Shown here: piece after piece, positions 43,575 through 52,888 of the stretch
How positions within the stretch are numbered: the stretch's first letter is position 1
Layout: every line of letters begins with the position of its first letter
Source of the DNA: CAVZVW01 sp963778845
GTDB taxonomy: Bacteria; Actinomycetota; Actinomycetes; Actinomycetales; Kineosporiaceae
Length of the DNA: 64,000 nt
Reading direction: 5' to 3'
Assembly (NCBI GenBank): GCA_963778845.1
Contig: CAVZVW010000004.1
Coordinates: forward strand, 337,728 to 401,727
Position numbers and translations under genes: made by a program
The notes under the pieces: model-generated
Told to the model about the DNA's origin: nothing
Database searches by the model: none
The model's input: the letters and a program-made list of their open reading frames with translations, nothing else

Positions 43575-44980
43575 ATGGCAGTTCGCACATGGCGGCGCGG
43601 CACGACCGCGCTGGCGGGTGCCCTCGGGGCAGCACTGGCCCTGGCCGCCTGTGGTGGTGGCAGCTCCGGCGGCGGTGGCTCCACCGCCTCTGGCGGGTCG
43701 AGCAGCGGGGCGGTGGCCGCCGGCTGCGAGGCGTTCGCGAACTACGGCAAGTTCCAGGGCAAGACGGTCGAGATCTTCTCCTCGATCCGTGACATCGAGG
43801 CGAAGCGCTTCGAGGACTCGTTCAAGGACTTCGAGAAGTGCACCGGCATCACCATCAAGTGGAACGGGACCGGTGAGTTCGAGTCCCAGCTCCAGGTGCG
43901 TGTCAAGGGCAACAACGCCCCGGACATCGCGACGATCCCGCAGCCGGGCCTGGTGCAGACCCTGGTCGCCCAGAACGCCCTCAAGCCGGTCGGTGACACG
44001 GGCAAGGCCGCCGCGACCGCCGCCTACACCAAGGACTGGCTGGACTACGGCAGCGTCAACGGCACGCTCTACGCCACGCCGCTGGGCGCGAACGTGAAGT
44101 CGTTCGTCTGGTACTCGCCCAAGATGTTCAGCGACAACGGGTGGACCGAGCCGCAGACGTGGGACGAGATGATGGCGCTCACGGACAAGATCGCCGCCAA
44201 GTTCGGCAGCGCGGCAAGCCGTGGTGCGCGGGCTTCGAGTCCGGGACGGCGACCGGCTGGCCGGGCACGGACTGGATCGAGGACATCATGCTCCGCACCG
44301 CCGGGCCTGACGTCTACGACCAGTGGGTCAAGCACACGATCCCGTTCAACGACCCGCAGGTGCAGGCGGCCTTCGACAAGGCCGGGACCATCCTCAAGAA
44401 CCCCAAGTACGTCAACGGCGGCGTGGGCGACGTCAAGACGATCGCGACGACGGCCTTCCAGGACGGCGGCCTGAACATCCTGCAAGGCACCTGCGCCCTG
44501 CACCGCCAGGCCTCGTTCTACGCCAACCAGTGGCCGAAGGGCACGAAGGTGGCCAAGGACGGCGACGTCTACGCCTTCTACCTGCCGCCGATCGACCCGA
44601 GCAAGGGCAAGCCCGTGCTCGGCGGCGGCGAGTTCGTGGGTGCCTTCAACGACAAGCCCGAGACCGCTGCCGTGCAGCTGTACATGATGTCCGACGAGTG
44701 GGTGAACAAGAAGGCGAGGCTCGGCGACTGGATCACGGCGAACAAGAACCTCAAGGTGGAGAACGTGCTCACCGGCGGGACGACCGACCCGAACCCGATC
44801 AACCAGCTGTCGGTCGTGCTCCTGCAGGCCCCTGAGACCGTCTTCCGCTTCGACGGCTCCGACGCGATGCCCGCCGCGGTGGGCGCCGGGACGTTCTGGA
44901 AGGGCATGACCGACTGGATCACCGGCAAGTCCACGAAGGACGTGACGGACACGATCGAGGCGTCCTGGCCGAAGAGCTGA
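43575..44980 (+). pseudogene. Sugar ABC transporter solute-binding lipoprotein, apparent frameshift
   Basis: This extracellular family 1 binding protein has a Sec/lipoprotein signal: ALAGALGAALALAAC with the lipobox Cys, then a Gly/Ser linker. The first 213 codons (FQGKTVEIFSSIRDIEAKRF) and the remainder (KPWCAGFESGTATGWPGTDW onward) are in different frames. The switch is near 44205-44213. A one- or two-base indel correction gives an intact protein of about 468 residues of the alpha-glucoside (AglE-like) type. It captures a sugar for the two permeases downstream. The ATPase is not encoded here. Confidence 0.85.
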
Positions 44981-44996
44981 CGTTTCGGAGTGCATG

Positions 44997-45032
44997 ACGT
45001 CCGGCCCGGACGGTAACGTCCGGGCCGGACGT
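44997..45032 (+). terminator. 16-bp-stem intercistronic hairpin between binding protein and permeases
   Basis: ACGTCCGGCCCGGACG (44997-45012) pairs perfectly with 45017-45032 around a GTAA loop. Position and strength suggest partial termination or mRNA protection that sets a high binding-protein to permease ratio, a common arrangement in sugar ABC operons. Confidence 0.8.
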
Positions 45033-45123
45033 GTACCCCCGACCGGGGGCCGGCACGTCCCGGCCCACTGGTCCCCCTGTGGTATCCGTCCTCGAGGCTC
45101 TGCGGCGCCCTTGGAGGTCTGCG

Positions 45124-46089
45124 GTGAACTCTAAGCTCGAGTGGTTGGGCATCGGTGTCGTCGCGTTCGTCGTCGTCGTCGCCCTGATACTCCTGATCGT
45201 CGACAACTGGCCCAAGAAGCTGGGTCGCAACACGGCCCAGATCATCTGGTTCGTCGGCCCAGCGCTGGCCCTCGTCGGCTTCGGCCTGATCTGGCCGGCG
45301 ATCAAGACGTTCATGCTCTCGTTGCAGGACGAGAACGGGACGGGCTTCGTCGGGCTCGACAACTACAAGTGGATGTTCACCCAGCCCGACGCGCTCACCG
45401 TGCTGCGGAACAACGCCATATGGTTGATCTTCGCCCCGATCATCTCGGTGTCGATCGGGCTGCTCTACGCGATCCTCATCGACAAGGTGCGCGGCGAGCC
45501 GATCTACAAGATCTTCGTGTTCATGCCGTTGGCGATCTCGGGCGTGGGCGCAGCCATCATCTGGAAGTTCATGTACGCCTACAGGCAGACCGGCAGCCCG
45601 CAGATCGGCACTCTCAACGGGGTGATGAAAGGGCTGGGTCTCGAGACACAGAACTGGCTGCTCAACGACCCGTGGAACAGCCTCTTCCTCATCGTGGTCA
45701 TGATCTGGGGCCAGGCCGGCTTCGCGATGGTCATCCTGTCGGCCGCGATCAAGGGGATCCCGGCAGACATCGTCGAGGCCGCCCGGCTGGACGGCGTCAG
45801 CTCGTGGCAGATGTTCTGGAAGGTGACGCTGCCGTCCATCCGGGCGTCGGTGGTCGTGGTGTTCGTGACGATCATCATCGTCGTCCTCAAGGTCTTCGAC
45901 ATCGTCCGCGTGATGACCAACGGCAACTTCAACACCAGCGTGGTGGCGAACGCGATGTACAACCAGTCGTTCGTCTTCAACCAGTCCGGGTGGGGCGCCG
46001 CGCTCGCGGTGTTCCTCTTCGTGCTGGTCGTCCCCGTCGTGATCTACCAGGTGCGCTCGCTGAACCGGCAGAGGAGTGAGGCACGATGA
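45124..46089 (+). CDS. Sugar ABC transporter permease 1
   Basis: This 321-residue MalF-like permease has six to seven membrane helices. The EAA loop, which contacts the ATPase, reads EAARLDGVSSWQMFWKVTLP. Resemblance is to AglF/alpha-glucoside permeases. The GTG at 45124 has GGAGG (45113-45117) at ideal spacing; longer starts reach back into the hairpin. It overlaps permease 2 by 4 bp. Confidence 0.9.
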   Translation: MNSKLEWLGIGVVAFVVVVALILLIVDNWPKKLGRNTAQIIWFVGPALALVGFGLIWPAIKTFMLSLQDENGTGFVGLDNYKWMFTQPDALTVLRNNAIWLIFAPIISVSIGLLYAILIDKVRGEPIYKIFVFMPLAISGVGAAIIWKFMYAYRQTGSPQIGTLNGVMKGLGLETQNWLLNDPWNSLFLIVVMIWGQAGFAMVILSAAIKGIPADIVEAARLDGVSSWQMFWKVTLPSIRASVVVVFVTIIIVVLKVFDIVRVMTNGNFNTSVVANAMYNQSFVFNQSGWGAALAVFLFVLVVPVVIYQVRSLNRQRSEAR

Positions 46090-47024
46090 CCGCCTCCGCA
46101 ACGCCCGTCGCCGCGGCTCGGCCCGTGGCCGCCGCGGCCGCAGAACCCGGCATCGCCACCCGCGTGCGCAAGACGCTCAGCAGCCGGGGCGCGATGGTCG
46201 TCGCGATCATCATCGCGGTCGTCTGGACGATCCCCACCTTCGCCCTGTTCATCTCGTCGTTCCGGCCCGAGGCGGCGATCAAGACGACCGGGTGGTGGAC
46301 GTTCTTCTCCAACCCGGAGCTGACCCTGCAGAACTACAAGGACGTCCTGGCAGGCGACACCGGCAACCTCGGCTCGTTCTTCCTGAACAGCTTCGTCATC
46401 ACGATCCCCGCGGTGCTGTTCTCGATCTTCTTCGCCGCGCTCGCCGCGTACGGCCTGTCCTGGATGCGCTGGCCCGGCCGGGACTGGGTGTTCGTCGCAG
46501 TGTTCGCCCTGCAGATCGTGCCGCTGCAGGTGGCCCTCATCCCGCTGCTCAAGATCTTCTCGACCTGGTGGCCTTTCAGCACGCTCGACCCTCAGGGGGA
46601 GGGCAAGTTCATCACGATCTGGATCGCCCACGTCTGCTTCGGCCTGCCGTTGTGCATCTTCCTCATGCACAACTTCATGTCGGAGCTGCCCGGTGAGCTC
46701 ATGGAGGCCGCGCGGGTGGACGGTGCCGACCACGCCCGCATCTTCCGCAGCATCGTCCTGCCGCTGATCGTGCCGATGCTCGCCTCGCTGGTCATCTTCC
46801 AGTTCCTGTGGATCTGGAACGACCTGCTCGTCGGTCTGGTGTTCGGCACCGCCGAGACAAGACCGCTCACCGCGGCGCTGGCAGACCTCGCCGGCACCCG
46901 CGGGAACGAGTGGCAACGGCTCACCTCCGGGGCCTTCGTCTCCATCGTCATCCCGCTGTCGGTGTTCCTCGCGCTGCAGCGGTACTTCGTGCGCGGCCTG
47001 CTCGCGGGCAGCGTCAAGGGCTGA
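46086..47024 (+). CDS. Sugar ABC transporter permease 2
   Basis: This 312-residue MalG-like permease has six membrane helices and the EAA loop EAARVDGADHARIFRSIVLP. It forms the channel with permease 1. The first 40 residues are an Ala-rich cytoplasmic extension. It overlaps permease 1 by 4 bp (ATGA). The gene converges on the secreted-protein gene with only 3 bp between the stops, if the frameshift in the latter is corrected. Confidence 0.92.
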   Translation: MTASATPVAAARPVAAAAAEPGIATRVRKTLSSRGAMVVAIIIAVVWTIPTFALFISSFRPEAAIKTTGWWTFFSNPELTLQNYKDVLAGDTGNLGSFFLNSFVITIPAVLFSIFFAALAAYGLSWMRWPGRDWVFVAVFALQIVPLQVALIPLLKIFSTWWPFSTLDPQGEGKFITIWIAHVCFGLPLCIFLMHNFMSELPGELMEAARVDGADHARIFRSIVLPLIVPMLASLVIFQFLWIWNDLLVGLVFGTAETRPLTAALADLAGTRGNEWQRLTSGAFVSIVIPLSVFLALQRYFVRGLLAGSVKG

Positions 47025-47027
47025 TCG

Positions 47028-48276
47028 TCAGCGCAGCGTCGGCGAGGGGTGGGCGTTGCCCGGGCTTCTTGGGCCGGTGGCGTCCCCTCGCGTCGGTGGG
47101 CTGCTCGCGCCTCGCGTCGGTGGGCCGGTTGCCGTACGGGGAGTGACGATGGTCGGCGTGGGCGGGGTGGTCGGCGCCTCGAGGTAGGCGGGGTTCACCA
47201 CCGCGCTGGACGCGCTGACCATCAGAGGCGCGGTGTCCACTGCCTCGAACGCCGACTGCCGGGATCGCCTTGAGCTCGCTGATCAGCCCCTCGGGCCAGC
47301 CGTCGACCGACTGGCCCTGGAAGTACCACGGCGACCCGTTGTCGGCGAGCACGAGGCCGTAGGTCTGCATGGCGCGCAGTACCACCTGGGTGTCCGCTCG
47401 CCGGCCGCTGAGCGAGAACGACGCCTTCAACCGGAAGCGCGCCCCCATCGGCGGGTACGTGTGGTCGCTCACCGACCCGGCCTGGTGGCGTGCAGGCCAG
47501 ACGTAGGCGCGGTCGGTGATGTCGGTCGTGAACCGGATGGCGTGGTCCACCGACCCGGCGAGCACCTCGTCCAGGCGCAGCAGACCCGGCAGGATCGGCA
47601 GCCCCGCGGCGTCGGCCGAGGTCCACTGCGCAGGCCGCAGGGCGGGGGACGCGAGCGACCATACGGCTCCGGACCCGGCGGTCCAGTGTGTGACGCCCCC
47701 GCTGACCGTGCGGCCTGTTGCGTAGGTCTCGTAGAGGGTGCAGGTGCCTGCGTCGACCACGATGGCGTGCCGGTCACCGGTGGCCCCGGCCCCGCCCTCG
47801 ATCAGGGTGTCGAGCCCGAGCGGGTACGGCCCGGCATCGGACTCGTCGGCGTAGTCGAACGTGACGGCGACCTTGGCGTGGCCAGGCGGGGCGATCGTGA
47901 TCGGGATGCCGTAGGGCACCGGCTGGTCCCCGTAGCTCGGCCCGAAGTCGGGGTGCAAGGTGCGGGCGGGTGACATGTGCGCCAGCCACTGTGCGCTCCT
48001 GGCGTTGACCGGAAGTCCGTCCACCGGCGCATGCCAGTAGGTGTCGGCCCCGAAGGCCCTGCACGTGGTGCCGGCGAGCAGCGCCGACGAGGCGCGGGAC
48101 GATGACGGCTCAACGGTCGGTCTGCTCGGTGGTTTCGCGGCCGACCGTGACGTGACGGTGGGGGTGCCGGGCCTCAGCGGCGCGGCCGCCACTGCGCCGC
48201 CGACTCCTGAAAGGGCCAGGGCGGCCGCGATCACGGTGACGCCGATGACAGCGACTCGCGAGGCCCGGCCGGTCAC
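47028..48276 (-). CDS. Secreted protein of unknown function, C-terminus frameshifted
   Basis: An exported protein with a clear signal peptide (VAVIGVTVIAAALALSGVG) and a long globular domain. The domain includes AHMSPARTLHPDFGPSYG, PVPYGIPITIAPPGHAKVAV, DRHAIVVDAGTCTLYE and SDHTYPPMGARFRLKASFS. It belongs to a conserved secreted family without known activity. The sequenced frame deviates after LKAIPA. Deleting one base near 47256 restores SAFEAVDTAPLMVSASSAVV and a stop at 47028. The Pro/Thr-rich tail uses repeats of CTCGCGTCGGTGGGC. Start is GTG 48276. Confidence 0.78.
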
Positions 48277-48435
48277 ACTCGGGGTATCGACGGGCCGGCG
48301 CGCGGGCTTGACCGGCCCATCGGGTGACGACCGCCGAACCGAGACACCCCTGCAGCTGAAGACCCGGTTGGTTCATCGCCGCCTCGCCCCCGCCGCCCGG
48401 CTCTCGCCGCCTGGCCCCGCCGACTCCGGCCGGGA

Positions 48436-48620
48436 GAGGGTGGCGTGTGCGAGATGCTTTGCTCTGCACGCGGATCTGCAACGGGTTGCCGCCCGACCCG
48501 AGGAGGGTGGCGTGTGCGAGAGCCTTGCTCTGCACGCGGATCTGCAACGGGTTGCCGCCCGGCCCGGGGAGGGTGGCGTGTGCAACACGCTTTGCTCTGC
48601 ACGCGGATCTGCAACGCTCC
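48436..48620 (+). repeat. 67-bp tandem repeat, each unit containing the 28-bp element
   Basis: Three units start at 48436, 48503 and 48569 with GAGGGTGGCGTGTGC. Each contains GCTTTGCTCTGCACGCGGAT or a one-base variant, i.e. a variant of the interspersed element with CTCTG in place of CATTG. This shows the element spreading locally by tandem duplication with its flanks. It lies in the 1-kb gene-free stretch 48277-49282, which holds only repeats and a riboswitch. Confidence 0.88.
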
Positions 48621-48668
48621 CCGAGCGGCCCGCCCGCAACACGGATCGCGAAGCCGAACGACCGGTGT

Positions 48669-48765
48669 TGATCGTGAGACACCTTGTTGATCGTGAGACA
48701 CGCAACGCAGGAACACGGTCAGGGAGCCTCACGATCGGCGCCCGTGCTGGGATGTCTCACGATCG
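48669..48765. repeat. Array of TGATCGTGAGACA repeats in mirror-image orientation (locus 2)
   Basis: Two forward copies (48669-48681 and 48688-48700) face two reverse copies (partial at 48727-48736 and full at 48753-48765). The organisation is the same as at locus 1. Confidence 0.87.
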
Positions 48766-48817
48766 ACAGCCGTGGTCAGGCATCCTTGCGGGATCGGCGT
48801 GAGAGGCCCTGGCAGCG

Positions 48818-48970
48818 CCTGCAGCGGGCGTTGCGGATGTGCGTGCAATGCAAAGCACGCCGCATGAGGCATCAGGTGCGGCGGCGCAGCGCTGCCTGCA
48901 GCGGGCGTTGCGGATGTGCGTGCAATGCAAAGCACGCCGCACCAGGCACCAGGTGCCGCCGGTCGTCGCG
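48818..48970 (-). repeat. 77-bp tandem repeat, two units, containing reverse 28-bp elements
   Basis: Two direct units of about 77 bp start with CCTGCAGCGGGCG at 48818 and 48895. Each includes a reverse copy of the 28-bp element (48830-48856 and 48907-48933). With the array at 48436 pointing the other way, the mirrored organisation of 9850-10360 is reproduced on either side of the TGATCGTGAGACA array. Confidence 0.85.
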
Positions 48971-49061
48971 GCCGGCACCGGTGAGGCGGGCCCGCGTGAC
49001 GGAGGGGGGCCCCCGATCTGTGCTGCGTACACCCGAACCGGAGGAGTCGACGTGCGCTGAT

Positions 49062-49245
49062 ACGCTCGCACCGCCGGCCGAGCCCCATGGACCCGTCCCG
49101 GCAACGCAGCAGCAGCGAAGTCCGGTGCGAATCCGGTGCTGTCCCGCAACTGTGGTGCGCCCCCGCCGGGGTGCCGAGCCAGGTCGCCTGCGCTGCGTCG
49201 ACGTCCTCGACCCCGAGGTTAGGGTCGCACGTCGGGCGAGGGACC
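49062..49245 (+). ncRNA. Cobalamin riboswitch
   Basis: The core B12-box signature is present: GAAGTCCGGTGCGAATCCGG, then GCTGTCCCGCAACTGT (about 49116-49153), followed by GCCGAGCCAGGTCGCCTG (49172-49190). It sits immediately upstream of a corrinoid ABC transporter operon that ends with cbiZ, so B12 binding should shut off uptake genes. Exact ends are approximate. Confidence 0.92.
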
Positions 49246-49282
49246 CGAGTGCGCTCCTCGCCCATGTCCGTACGGAGTCCTC

Positions 49283-50254
49283 ATGGCAAGCGCCCGCACT
49301 CTGCGACGCATCCTCGCCGCCCCCCTCTTGGTCGCGCTCGCAGCGTGCGGTGCCTCCAGCTCGACCGGTGGCCCGACCGGTGGCGCCGCCCTGAGTGCCA
49401 CCCCCGTGGCCGGCGCCACGAGCCAGACACCGACGGCTCCGGCCTTCCCCGTCACGGTGACCGGCGCCAACGCGACGATCACCCTCGCGCAGGCGCCGAC
49501 GCAGATCGTCTCCCTGTCGCCGACGGCCACAGAGATGCTGTTCGCGATCGGCGCGGGGACCCAGGTGAAGGCCGTGGACGACAACTCCACCTACCCCGCC
49601 GACGCGCCGCGCACCAAGCTGTCGTCCTTCGAGCCGAACGCCGAGGCGGTCGCCGGCTACAAGCCTGATCTCGTGGTCATCTCCAACGACGCCAACGGGC
49701 TCCTCGACGCGCTGGAGAAGCTGCAGATCCCGGCGATCCTGCTGCCGGCCGCGAGCACGCTCGACGACACGTACGCCCAGCTCGACACACTCGGGCGGGT
49801 CACTGGTCACCTCGCGGACGCCGAGAAGGTCGCCCAGCAGACCAAGGAGCGCATAGCGGCCGCAGTCGCCTCGGTCGCCACACCGGCGACGCCGCTGAAG
49901 GTCTACCACGAGCTCGACCAGACCTACTACTCCGCGACGAGCAGCACGTTCCTCGGATCGATCTACACGATGTTCGGGCTGAAGGACATCGCGGACGCCG
50001 CCAAGAACGCCTCGGGCGGGTACCCGCAGCTCTCGGCCGAGTTCGTCGTGAAGTCCGCACCCGACCTCATCGTCCTGGCCGACTCCCGGTGCTGCGGGCA
50101 GACGCCGGCCACCGTCGCCAAGCGGCCGGCCTTCGCCTCGGTGCCTGCGGTGAAGAATGGCAAGGTCATCGCGGTGGACGACGACATCGCCTCCCGCTGG
50201 GGTCCGCGGACGGCGGACTTCGCCGAAGCGGTCGCGGCGGCCCTGCGCGGCTGA
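49283..50254 (+). CDS. btuF: Corrinoid ABC transporter substrate-binding lipoprotein (BtuF-like)
   Basis: This 323-residue FecB/BtuF-type binding protein has a lipobox LAAC (Cys22) after a Sec signal, a Ser/Thr-rich linker, and two lobes: QIVSLSPTATEMLFAIGAG, then LPAASTLDDTYAQLDTLG, and a C-terminal WGPRTADFAEAVAAAL. It captures cobalamin or cobinamide outside the membrane. The assignment to corrinoid rather than siderophore rests on the upstream cobalamin riboswitch and on cbiZ. ATG 49283 follows CGGAGTCCTC. Confidence 0.88.
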   Translation: MASARTLRRILAAPLLVALAACGASSSTGGPTGGAALSATPVAGATSQTPTAPAFPVTVTGANATITLAQAPTQIVSLSPTATEMLFAIGAGTQVKAVDDNSTYPADAPRTKLSSFEPNAEAVAGYKPDLVVISNDANGLLDALEKLQIPAILLPAASTLDDTYAQLDTLGRVTGHLADAEKVAQQTKERIAAAVASVATPATPLKVYHELDQTYYSATSSTFLGSIYTMFGLKDIADAAKNASGGYPQLSAEFVVKSAPDLIVLADSRCCGQTPATVAKRPAFASVPAVKNGKVIAVDDDIASRWGPRTADFAEAVAAALRG

Positions 50255-50289
50255 CCGGCATCGGCGGCCGACCGGTCGAGGGAGGCAGC

Positions 50290-51327
50290 ATGGACGCGGT
50301 GAGACGTCGGCGGACCGTCGCCGTCATCGTCGCGGCCGTCCTGCTCCTCGTGGCGATCGTCGCTGCCGTGAGCATCGGTGCGGTGGCCCTGCCTCCGCGT
50401 CTGGTCCTCACGTCGATTCTCGACCGGCTGCCCGGCGTCAGCCTGCCGGAGCTGACCCCAGGGGACGGCCGCATCCTGTTCGAGCTGCGGCTGCCGCGGG
50501 TGCTGCTGGTGGCCGTCGTGGGCGCGGTGCTGGCCGTCGCGGGTGCGGCCTACCAAGGGGTGTTCCGCAACCCCCTGGCCGACCCCTACCTGCTCGGCGC
50601 CGCCGCCGGCGCCGGTCTCGGCGCGACGCTGGTGATCGCCTACGCCCCGGCCGGTCAGGTCGGCCCGATCGCCGTCACGCCGCTGGCGGCCTTCGTCGGA
50701 GCACTGGGCGGCGTAGGACTTGCCTACGCGCTGGGTGCGGCAGCCGGTCGAGGCGGTGGGGGGAGCGCGACGCTGCTGCTCGCCGGCGTCGCCGTGGCCT
50801 CGTTCCTGACCGCAGCGCAGACGATGGTGCAGCAGACACACACCGACGACCTGCGGCAGGTGTACTCCTGGATCCTCGGCCAGCTCGGCAACTCGCAATG
50901 GTCGGACCTCGCCCTGCTGGCGCCGTACGCCGTGGTGTCCTGCGGGGTGCTGCTGGGTGCCTCGCGTGCGCTCGACGTGCTGGCGGTCGGGGACGACGAG
51001 GCCCAGGCGCTCGGCGTCCGGCCGCGTCGCGTGCGGTTCGTGGTGCTTCTGGCCGCCTCGCTCGGCACGGCCGCAGCAGTGGCGGTCAGCGGCCTCATCG
51101 GCTTCGTCGGGCTCGTCGTCCCCCATGTCGTGCGGCGGCTCGTCGGCGTGTCCTACCGCGTGGTGGTGCCGGTGTCACTACTCGGAGGTGCTGCGTTCCT
51201 GGTGCTGGCCGACCTCGTGGCACGCACCGTGGTCTCCCCCGGTGAGCTGCCGATCGGGGTCGTCACCGCGTTCGTCGGTGCGCCCTTCTTCGCCGCATTG
51301 CTGCGCGTGGGCGGGCGGGCGTCGTGA
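50290..51327 (+). CDS. btuC: Corrinoid ABC transporter permease (BtuC/FecCD-like)
   Basis: This 345-residue permease has about ten membrane helices. Conserved FecCD segments are LRLPRVLLVAVVGAVLAVAG, YQGVFRNPLADPYLLG, SWILGQLGNSQW, IGFVGLVVPHVVRRLVG and ELPIGVVTAFVGAPFFAALL. It forms the transport channel with the ATPase that overlaps its 3' end by 4 bp. The ATG at 50290 has GAGGGAGGC upstream. Confidence 0.93.
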   Translation: MDAVRRRRTVAVIVAAVLLLVAIVAAVSIGAVALPPRLVLTSILDRLPGVSLPELTPGDGRILFELRLPRVLLVAVVGAVLAVAGAAYQGVFRNPLADPYLLGAAAGAGLGATLVIAYAPAGQVGPIAVTPLAAFVGALGGVGLAYALGAAAGRGGGGSATLLLAGVAVASFLTAAQTMVQQTHTDDLRQVYSWILGQLGNSQWSDLALLAPYAVVSCGVLLGASRALDVLAVGDDEAQALGVRPRRVRFVVLLAASLGTAAAVAVSGLIGFVGLVVPHVVRRLVGVSYRVVVPVSLLGGAAFLVLADLVARTVVSPGELPIGVVTAFVGAPFFAALLRVGGRAS

Positions 51328-52166
51328 GCGTGGCGGCGAGCCCTGTGCCGGCCGACGAGCGGGCTCCCACGGGCGGGGTGAGCGTTCGGGTGAGCCGGGT
51401 CGGAGTCGTCCTGGGCCGCTCCCGGGTGTTGGACGGCGTCGATCTCGACGCGCTGCCGGGCACCTGGCTCGCCGTCGTCGGGCCGAACGGTGCGGGGAAG
51501 TCGACGCTGTTGAGGGCGCTCGCCGGTCTCATGCGTCACGAGGGCCGGGTGCTGCTGGACGGCGCGGACGTGTCCACGCTGTCCGCCAGGCAACGCGCCC
51601 GGCTCGTCGGTTACAGCCCGCAGGTCCCGCTTCTGCCCGACGGCGTGCTGGTCCGCGACTACGTCCTGCTCGGCCGCACGGCCTACCACGGCCTGCTGGC
51701 GGGGCCGAGCCGCGACGACCGCGCTGTCGCCGAGGAGGCGATCGGCAACCTCGACCTGGAGGCGCTCGCCGGTCGCCGGCTGCGCACGCTCTCGGGCGGT
51801 GAGCGGCAGAGGGCCGTACTGGCCAGGGCCCTTGCCCAGCAGCCTCGCCTGCTGCTGCTCGACGAGCCGACCGCGGCGCTGGACCTTGGCCACGCCCAGC
51901 AGGTGCTCGAGCTCGTCGACGCGCTACGGCGTCGCCTCGGCATCACCGTGATCTCGACCCTGCACGACCTCGCCCTCGCCGCCCAGTACGCGCAGTCCCT
52001 CGTGCTGCTGGCCCATGGCCGGGTGGTGGCCGAGGGGCCGCCGGATCGCGTGCTCACGCGGGCCGCGCTCGCCGAGCACTACGGTGCCCGCGCTGAGATC
52101 GTCCCCGGGCCGGACGGCGTCCGCGTACACCCCCTGCGCCCACCTCGCGGGGAGGGAGACCCGTGA
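51324..52166 (+). CDS. btuD: Corrinoid ABC transporter ATP-binding protein (BtuD/FecE-like)
   Basis: This 280-residue ATPase has Walker A GPNGAGKST (53-61), the signature LSGGERQR, Walker B LLLLDEPTAALD and the switch His in STLHDLALAAQ. It energises the BtuFC transporter. Its GTG overlaps btuC, and its stop overlaps the cbiZ GTG, consistent with strict co-translation. Confidence 0.94.
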   Translation: MSVAASPVPADERAPTGGVSVRVSRVGVVLGRSRVLDGVDLDALPGTWLAVVGPNGAGKSTLLRALAGLMRHEGRVLLDGADVSTLSARQRARLVGYSPQVPLLPDGVLVRDYVLLGRTAYHGLLAGPSRDDRAVAEEAIGNLDLEALAGRRLRTLSGGERQRAVLARALAQQPRLLLLDEPTAALDLGHAQQVLELVDALRRRLGITVISTLHDLALAAQYAQSLVLLAHGRVVAEGPPDRVLTRAALAEHYGARAEIVPGPDGVRVHPLRPPRGEGDP

Positions 52167-52888
52167 TCGCCCACCTCTCCGCACGCGAGGAGGACGGCGC
52201 CGAGTGGCCGCTGTTGTGGTGGCAGCCGGGCACGGGTTGGCGGATGGTGGCCAGCACGGTGCTCGGGGGCGGCATCGCAGCGCGCCCATGGTGGCTCAAC
52301 GCCATGGTCGGCCTTCACTACGACCGTACCGACCCTGCTGCGCACCTGCGCGAGATCGCGACAGGTCTCGGCCTGGTCGGCGAAGGCGTCGGCATGCTGA
52401 CCGCGGCCGACGTGCGCCACTGGTGCTCGGCCGACGACGGCGGGGTCGTCACGGTCGCGACGGTCGGGCTCGGGCTGCCGGTGTGGGCGGCTGTCCCGGC
52501 GGAGGTGGCCGAGAACGAGACGGCCGAGAGCGAGACGGCCGGGACGGCAGACCCCGTCGGCACCGTCAACCTGCTCGTCGTGGTGCCGGTGCCGCTCTCC
52601 GACGCCGCGCTCGTCAACGCCGTCGCGACCGCCACCGAGGCGAAGGTGCAGGCGCTCGCCGAGGCCGGGATCGCTGGGACGGGCACGGCGTCGGACGCCG
52701 TCTGCGTCGCCTGTCCCGAGCCCGTCGCCGGCGAGCCCGTGGAGGTCTACGGCGGGTCGCGGTCCTTGTGGGGCGCCCGGGTGGCCCGCGCCGTCCATGC
52801 GGCGGTCGGCCAGGGGACCGACGGGTGGGTGGCCCGCCACGGGCACCCGCAGCGTGGCAGAGTCACACCGTGGAGCTCTGGACCCTGA
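52163..52888 (+). CDS. cbiZ: Adenosylcobinamide amidohydrolase CbiZ
   Basis: CbiZ hydrolyses the aminopropanol side chain of cobinamide-type corrinoids, allowing salvage of incomplete or wrong cobamides. This 241-residue protein shows the family segments WLNAMVGLHYDR, VGEGVGMLTAADVRHW, VGTVNLLVVVPVPLSDAALV and the C-terminal VYGGSRSLWGARVARAV. Overlap with btuD shows that salvaged corrinoids are imported and processed by one operon under B12 control. Confidence 0.9.
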   Translation: MIAHLSAREEDGAEWPLLWWQPGTGWRMVASTVLGGGIAARPWWLNAMVGLHYDRTDPAAHLREIATGLGLVGEGVGMLTAADVRHWCSADDGGVVTVATVGLGLPVWAAVPAEVAENETAESETAGTADPVGTVNLLVVVPVPLSDAALVNAVATATEAKVQALAEAGIAGTGTASDAVCVACPEPVAGEPVEVYGGSRSLWGARVARAVHAAVGQGTDGWVARHGHPQRGRVTPWSSGP

